DNA of 10,077 nt from an uncultured Eubacteriales bacterium (GTDB lineage Bacteria; Bacillota; Clostridia; Christensenellales; UBA1242): positions 1 to 10,077 of the forward strand of contig CAJJIV010000031.1 of assembly GCA_905187655.1 (NCBI GenBank). The letters run 5' to 3'. Below are positions 7,134 through 10,077 of the stretch, one piece after another (position 1 is the first letter of the stretch; each line of letters begins with the position of its first letter). A program made the translations under genes and the position numbers. The notes beneath the pieces were generated by a model. That model was not told the DNA's origin, did not search any database, and worked only from the letters and a program-made list of their open reading frames with translations.

Positions 7134-8441
7134 ATGGAACTAACTAGCAAAGAAATTGTCAATGAACTAGATAAATATATAATTGGCCAAGATGAAGCAA
7201 AAAAAGCAGTTGCAATTGCACTACGAAATAGATATCGCCGAAGCAAATTAAATGACAAACTTAAAGAAGAAGTTACACCAAAGAACATAATAATGAAAGG
7301 ACCAACTGGTGTTGGTAAAACTGAGATTGCGAGAAGATTAAGTAAGTTGGTTAATGCTCCATTTGTAAAAGTTGAAGCAACAAAATTTACTGAAGTAGGA
7401 TATGTTGGTAGAGATGTAGAATCTATGGTAAGAGATTTAGTTGAAGCTAGTATTATTTTGGTAAAAAAAGAAAGATATAAAGACGTAAGACAAAAATCTG
7501 AGGATTATGCGGTTGAAAGAATAGCTAAAAGCATTTTAGATGCGGGCAAAAAGAATGAGAATGGCGAGCCATATACCAAAGATCAACTAAGAGATATAAT
7601 TAAAAGTGGAAAATTAAATGAAGAAATTATTGACATTGAAGTAACCGAACAACCAAAACAAATTAATATAATGAGTGGCGTTGGAATGGAACTTAATATG
7701 AGTGAATTGTTTGATGGAGTAATGGGCAGAGGCAAAAAACGACGCACTAAAAAGACAGTTGCCGAAGCACTTGAAATATTTATTCAGGAAGAAAGCGAAC
7801 GATTAATAGACCAAGATTCACTTACAAGTGAAGCTCTAAGAAGAGCAGAACAAAACGGAATTATATTTATTGATGAAATAGACAAAATTACAGGAAGGGG
7901 CAATACCAACGGCCCAGATGTATCTAGGGAAGGTGTTCAGCGAGATATTTTACCAATTGTAGAAGGTTGTACAGTGTCGACTAAATATGGATATATAAAA
8001 ACAGATTACATATTGTTTATAGCAGCAGGGGCTTTCCATGTTTCAAAAATTGAAGACTTAATTCCTGAGTTGCAGGGTAGATTTCCAGTTGTTGTAGAAT
8101 TGTCTAGTTTAACAAAAGATGACTTTAAGAAAATACTTATGAACACCGAAAACTCGTTAATAAAACAATATAAGGCATTATTAAATGTTGATAATGTAGA
8201 CTTAAATTTTACTGAAGATGCTATAGAAGAAATTGCAAAAATTGCAGAGTTTGAAAATGAGACAAGTGAAAACATTGGAGCAAGAAGGCTTCATAATGTT
8301 CTTGAAAAATTGTTAGAAGACATTTCGTTTAATGCATCAGGCGATCACCCTGTGGTTAATGTAAACATTGATAAAGAATACATTGCTACACATTTATCTA
8401 ACACATTAAAAGCATATAATCTTAAAAAATATATTTTATAG
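7134..8441 (+). CDS. hslU: HslU (ClpY) ATPase subunit of HslUV protease
   Basis: HslU is the AAA+ unfoldase that feeds substrates into HslV. This 435-residue protein has the HslU opening (LTSKEIVNELDKYIIGQDEAKKAVAIALRNRYRR), Walker A GPTGVGKT (56-63), the pore loop GYVGRD (89-94), and the inserted I-domain from roughly 105 to 215. Walker B is IIFIDE (243-248), the AAA+ arginine-finger motif is QGRFP (314-318), sensor 2 is GARRLH (382-387), and the C-terminal tail ends NLKKYIL. That tail resembles the HslU tails that insert between HslV subunits to activate them. The protein is somewhat shorter than the Bacillus orthologue, mainly in the I-domain as far as I can judge. Its ribosome binding site GGAGG (7121-7125) lies inside the last codons of hslV, eight bases before ATG 7134, which ties production of the two subunits together. 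Confidence 0.97.
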   Translation: MELTSKEIVNELDKYIIGQDEAKKAVAIALRNRYRRSKLNDKLKEEVTPKNIIMKGPTGVGKTEIARRLSKLVNAPFVKVEATKFTEVGYVGRDVESMVRDLVEASIILVKKERYKDVRQKSEDYAVERIAKSILDAGKKNENGEPYTKDQLRDIIKSGKLNEEIIDIEVTEQPKQINIMSGVGMELNMSELFDGVMGRGKKRRTKKTVAEALEIFIQEESERLIDQDSLTSEALRRAEQNGIIFIDEIDKITGRGNTNGPDVSREGVQRDILPIVEGCTVSTKYGYIKTDYILFIAAGAFHVSKIEDLIPELQGRFPVVVELSSLTKDDFKKILMNTENSLIKQYKALLNVDNVDLNFTEDAIEEIAKIAEFENETSENIGARRLHNVLEKLLEDISFNASGDHPVVNVNIDKEYIATHLSNTLKAYNLKKYIL

Positions 8442-8453
8442 GAGTTTAATTTA

Positions 8454-8765
8454 ATGATTAAAGAAAGTACAACTACATCATTTAATGATGATATAAGCTC
8501 GGGCTTGGTATTAGTAGATTTTTGGGCAACGTGGTGCTCTAATTGTAGAATGGAAATGCCTTTTATAGAAAAACTAGATAAAGAAAGGGGTGGTAAAGTT
8601 CAGATTATTAAAGTTAACGCAGAGACAGAAACTGAACTTGCACAAAAATTTAATATTCAAACTTTGCCTACATTAATTTATTTTAAAGATGGAAAAGAAG
8701 TGCAGAAAACAGTTGGTTTTAGACCATATGCAAAACTTCTTGAAGACGTAGATAATTTTTCATAA
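8454..8765 (+). CDS. Thioredoxin-family protein, WCSNC active site
   Basis: This is a small cytoplasmic thioredoxin-fold protein of 103 residues, close to the size of classical thioredoxins, with no signal peptide. It shows VLVDFWATWC (19-28), the redox motif WCSNC (27-31) followed by RMEMPFIEKL, VNAETETELAQKFNIQTLPTLIYFKDGKEV (54-83) with the conserved cis-proline Pro72, and a C-terminal helix. Classical thioredoxin has WCGPC; replacing Gly-Pro by Ser-Asn should change the redox potential or partner choice, so I leave the trxA symbol out. Both cysteines are present, so disulfide chemistry is plausible. AGGAG (8440-8444) overlaps the hslU stop and is nine bases from ATG 8454; the 12-base gap makes this the last gene of the operon. 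Its partner is unknown; HslUV and the upstream enzymes give only a loose stress-related context. Confidence 0.9.
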   Translation: MIKESTTTSFNDDISSGLVLVDFWATWCSNCRMEMPFIEKLDKERGGKVQIIKVNAETETELAQKFNIQTLPTLIYFKDGKEVQKTVGFRPYAKLLEDVDNFS

Positions 8766-8771
8766 AAATTA

Positions 8772-8803
8772 GTCATTTTGTATCAAAAATTTAATAAAAT
8801 GAC
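8772..8803 (+). terminator. Inverted repeat after thioredoxin gene, possible terminator
   Basis: GTCATTTT (8772-8779) and AAAATGAC (8796-8803) form a perfect 8-bp stem with a 16-base loop, starting seven bases after the thioredoxin stop. It sits where the operon terminator should be. However, it is followed by CCCCCTGA rather than a T-run, so as it stands it is not a standard intrinsic terminator. It may be a terminator that has lost its T-tract to an insertion, or just a chance repeat. Confidence 0.35.
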
Positions 8804-8811
8804 CCCCTGAT

Positions 8812-8829
8812 TGTTCTGCACCCTGTTAG
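8812..8829 (+). repeat. Candidate left inverted repeat of the IS3-family element
   Basis: TGTTCTGCACCCTGTTAG begins with 5'-TG and carries the CTGCACCC core seen at the ends of some IS3-family members (IS150-like, from memory). It is 161 bases upstream of orfA, longer than usual for this family. The right-end partner is outside the window, so this remains a candidate. A competing candidate is TGACCCCC at 8800. Confidence 0.35.
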
Positions 8830-8858
8830 CGAAATAATAATAAAAAGTCCTAGAAAGG

Positions 8859-8895
8859 AATATTGATACTATTTCAATGTTTCTTTCTTTTTTTG
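8859..8895 (+). terminator. Terminator-like hairpin upstream of the transposase promoter
   Basis: AATATTGA (8859-8866) pairs with TCAATGTT (8874-8881) through seven Watson-Crick pairs and one G-U pair, with a seven-base loop, followed by the T-rich run TCTTTCTTTTTTT. The stem is AT-rich and so weak, but the layout is that of an intrinsic terminator. It would stop transcripts from the upstream operon just before the IS promoter, which could limit accidental expression of the transposase. Confidence 0.4.
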
Positions 8896-8917
8896 TGTCC
8901 AAAATAAGTATAATTTA

Positions 8918-8926
8918 TGATATAAT
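8918..8926 (+). promoter_or_regulatory. Extended -10 promoter of the transposase genes
   Basis: TGATATAAT is a consensus -10 hexamer (8921-8926) with the TG extension. A second TATAAT lies at 8909-8914. No convincing -35 is seen at 17 bases (TCCAAA at 8898-8903). Transcription would start near 8932-8934, at the first base of a perfect stem-loop, about 40 bases before orfA. Confidence 0.6.
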
Positions 8927-8933
8927 TTATATA

Positions 8934-8951
8934 GTGATAAACGATTATCAC
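8934..8951 (+). promoter_or_regulatory. Perfect stem-loop at the predicted 5' end of the transposase mRNA
   Basis: GTGATAA (8934-8940), loop ACGA and TTATCAC (8945-8951) form a perfect 7-bp inverted repeat between the -10 box and the ribosome binding site AAAAAGGAG (8956-8964). It may be an operator bound by the helix-turn-helix protein OrfA, or an mRNA 5' stem-loop that affects stability or translation. Confidence 0.5.
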
Positions 8952-8972
8952 ACACAAAAAGGAGATGTTATT

Positions 8973-9278
8973 ATGGAAAACAAAAGATGTGTTCAGCATA
9001 AAGAATATACTGCTGAAGTAAAACGAGAAATCTTAAGGAAACACTATGAAGAAGGAGCAACTTCTAATGCACTTGCAAAAGAATATAATATTCCTAGAAG
9101 CACAGTAAAAAATTGGTTTGCAAAAACTAATAATGGTATTGATGTCTTAATTGATAGAAGACCACAATATTCTGGTAGAATTGCAAATCTTGATACTGAC
9201 TACAAACAAAGATATGAAATTCTAAAAAAAATGGAAGACTTCCTGATGCTTCAACAAGGGAGAAAGCCATCTTTATAA
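8973..9278 (+). CDS. IS3-family transposase OrfA (helix-turn-helix)
   Basis: OrfA is the DNA-binding part of the IS3-family transposase. It recognises the inverted repeats and, on its own, usually represses the element's promoter. The 101-residue protein has a helix-turn-helix of the HTH_Tnp_1 type: YTAEVKREILRKHYEEGATSNALAKEYNIPRSTVKNWFAK (12-51), a basic stretch, and a C-terminal heptad-like helix (about 70-95, LDTDYKQRYEILKKMEDFL) that should dimerise. I chose ATG 8973 because AAAAAGGAG lies eight bases upstream; the longer reading from 8877 would translate the promoter and leader. The C-terminal end overlaps the OrfB frame by about 60 bases. Ribosomes slipping at A8 (9224-9231) would leave OrfA after about residue 86 and make the OrfAB fusion. 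Confidence 0.9.
   Translation: MENKRCVQHKEYTAEVKREILRKHYEEGATSNALAKEYNIPRSTVKNWFAKTNNGIDVLIDRRPQYSGRIANLDTDYKQRYEILKKMEDFLMLQQGRKPSL
9224..9231 (+). other. A8 slippery run for programmed -1 frameshifting
   Basis: Eight adenines span the codons CTA AAA AAA ATG of orfA and contain the A-AAA-AAA heptamer used by many IS3-family elements. Slipping back one base enters the OrfB frame, which is open from 9218 (preceding TGA at 9215-9217) to the window end. No ATG, GTG or TTG occurs in the OrfB frame before 9311, which supports production by frameshift. Transcriptional slippage on the A-run is an alternative route. Confidence 0.8.
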
Positions 9279-10077
9279 ACACTTATAAAAATGTTTATCC
9301 TGTAAAACTGATGTGTGAAGTATTAGAAATTTCTCAAGCAACTTACTACAGAATCAGTAAACGAGCTAGTAAAGATGATTATGATGCTTCTCTCATATTT
9401 AATGTTTTTAATGAATCATTACAAACCTATGGTTATCGAAGAATAAAACAAGCATTATTAGAAACTTATGGACTTGTTATGAACTCTAAAAAAATCAGAA
9501 GACTAATGAAGGAATATCGTATAGTGCCTGTTTATTCCAAAAGAAAAAAGCAAACTGCTCAAAAAAAAGTTCTAGAAGAGAATGTAAAAAGCAATTTACT
9601 GAAAAGAAATTTTACTGTAGATAAACCTGATATTGCTTGGGTAACAGATATAACTTACTTAACTTTCAAAGGTAAACGATTATTTTTATCAACTATTATG
9701 GATTTATATGATAGAAAGATTGTGTCATACAAAATACATTATTTAAACGATATTCCACTAGTTGTTTCAACCCTGATTTCTGCTAGATTAGAGCGACATA
9801 ATGCTCAAGGAACAATAATTCATAGCGACCAAGGATTTCAATACACATCTCCTGAATATCAAATGTGGTGTCGTAAATTTGGTTTTCAAATATCTATGAG
9901 CAGAAAAGGAACTCCGTTAGATAATGCAGTTATAGAAAGTTTTCATAGTAGGCTTAAAAATGAAGTTATGTATAACAAAGACTTTAAAAATATTAACGAA
10001 TTAAAACAGGCTGTATTTGACTGGATTTGGTTTTATAATCACGGAAGAATCAAAGGAAAAAGAAAAACTATAGAATA
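9230..10077 (+). CDS. IS3-family transposase OrfB, catalytic domain (3' end cut by window)
   Basis: OrfB is the catalytic half of the transposase, a retroviral-integrase-type DDE enzyme that cuts and joins the element's ends through a circular intermediate. The visible 282 residues start with an HTH_21-type region (REKAIFINTYKNVYPVKLMCEVLEISQATYYR, about 11-42), then YGYRRIKQALLE and KIRRLMKEYRI. The rve core follows with DIAWVTDITYL (Asp140), IIHSDQGFQYTS (Asp200) and PLDNAVIESFHSRLKNE (Glu236). The D-D spacing is about 60 residues and the D-E spacing is exactly 35, as expected for this family. The last visible residues (FDWIWFYNHGRIKGKRKTIE) correspond to the YN-xR segment near the usual C-terminus, so only a few residues are missing. 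The coordinates begin at the frameshift point; independent initiation could only begin at ATG 9311. No stop or frameshift interrupts the frame. Confidence 0.93.

Larger units (their letters stand above)
8812..10077 (+). mobile_element. IS3-family insertion sequence, left part (right end outside window)
   Basis: Two overlapping genes in the OrfA/OrfB arrangement, an A8 frameshift run at the overlap and a DDE integrase-type transposase identify an IS3-family element. Both frames are intact as far as visible, so this copy looks recent and possibly active. The left boundary is uncertain. I place it at 8812 because TGTTCTGCACCCTGTTAG starts with the TG typical of IS3 ends and is close to the terminal TGTACTGCACCC I recall for IS150. 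The right inverted repeat and target duplication lie beyond base 10077, so the boundary cannot be verified. Insertion is downstream of the thioredoxin gene and breaks no visible coding sequence. Confidence 0.85.

Noticed and set aside
8006..8275. Minus-strand open frame of 89 codons inside hslU.
   Set aside because: It is a shadow of hslU sensor-2 region codons with Ser/Phe-rich composition typical of antisense translation.
8894..8905. TGTGTCCAAAAT as an alternative IS left end, at a more usual distance from orfA.
   Set aside because: It would leave the terminator-like hairpin and the CTGCACCC motif unexplained; without the right end it cannot be decided, so I kept 8812 as the candidate.
8877..8972. 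Longer orfA start at 8877.
   Set aside because: It would translate through the promoter, the stem-loop and the ribosome binding site of the true start at 8973.
83..9278. All nine visible stop codons are TAA or TAG, which might hint at TGA reassignment.
   Set aside because: All Trp codons in the full-length conserved genes are TGG and none of these genes contains an in-frame TGA. Nine genes are too few to infer anything from missing TGA stops.
8766..10077. Possible new defence or mobile system at the end of the window.
   Set aside because: The coding content is fully explained by a standard IS3-family OrfA/OrfB pair with an intact DDE triad; there is no cargo gene within the window.

Overview
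This window looks like the chromosome of a low-G+C Gram-positive bacterium (Bacillota, probably a clostridial or related uncultured lineage). The grounds are an AT-rich sequence (about one third G+C by eye), strong AGGAG-type ribosome binding sites, a folate-dependent TrmFO, and a gene order close to the dprA-topA-trmFO-hslV-hslU block known from Bacillus. All Trp codons in the full-length genes are TGG, so the standard bacterial code fits. The genus cannot be read from the sequence.

Layout. Bases 1-436 hold the end of a ribosomal-protein unit: a probable structured mRNA leader (about 3-46), rplS (L19, 83-436) and a very strong intrinsic terminator (444-474). A new promoter with an extended -10 (TGCTATAAT, 489-497) then starts a tightly packed seven-gene run, all on the + strand: comM/yifB (551-2074), dprA (2091-3188), topA (3199-5292), trmFO (5285-6607), hslV (6597-7130), hslU (7134-8441) and a small thioredoxin (8454-8765). 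Gaps are 16 bp or less and two junctions overlap (8 and 11 bp), so this reads as one operon. It mixes natural-transformation/recombination factors (ComM, DprA), chromosome topology (TopA), tRNA U54 methylation (TrmFO) and ATP-dependent proteolysis (HslVU). Compared with the Bacillus order as I recall it, a xerC/codV gene between trmFO and hslV and codY after hslU are both absent; thioredoxin follows hslU instead.

From about 8770 the sequence changes character. A non-coding stretch of about 200 bp carries two terminator-like hairpins, a candidate insertion-sequence left end (8812 on), an extended -10 promoter (8918-8926) and a perfect 7-bp stem-loop at the predicted mRNA start. An IS3-family insertion sequence follows, with OrfA (8973-9278) and OrfB in the -1 frame from about 9230. 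The two overlap at an A8 slippery run (9224-9231), the standard arrangement for programmed -1 frameshifting to make the OrfAB transposase. OrfB has an intact DDE triad with 35-residue D-E spacing. It runs off the window end within what should be its last few residues, so the right end of the element is not visible.

I see no new defence system, CRISPR array, tRNA or rRNA. The core genes are ordinary and apparently intact. The points most worth a second look are the IS leader architecture, the thioredoxin with a WCSNC active site, the HslV N-terminal extension, the divergent TopA N-terminal motif and the rplS leader.
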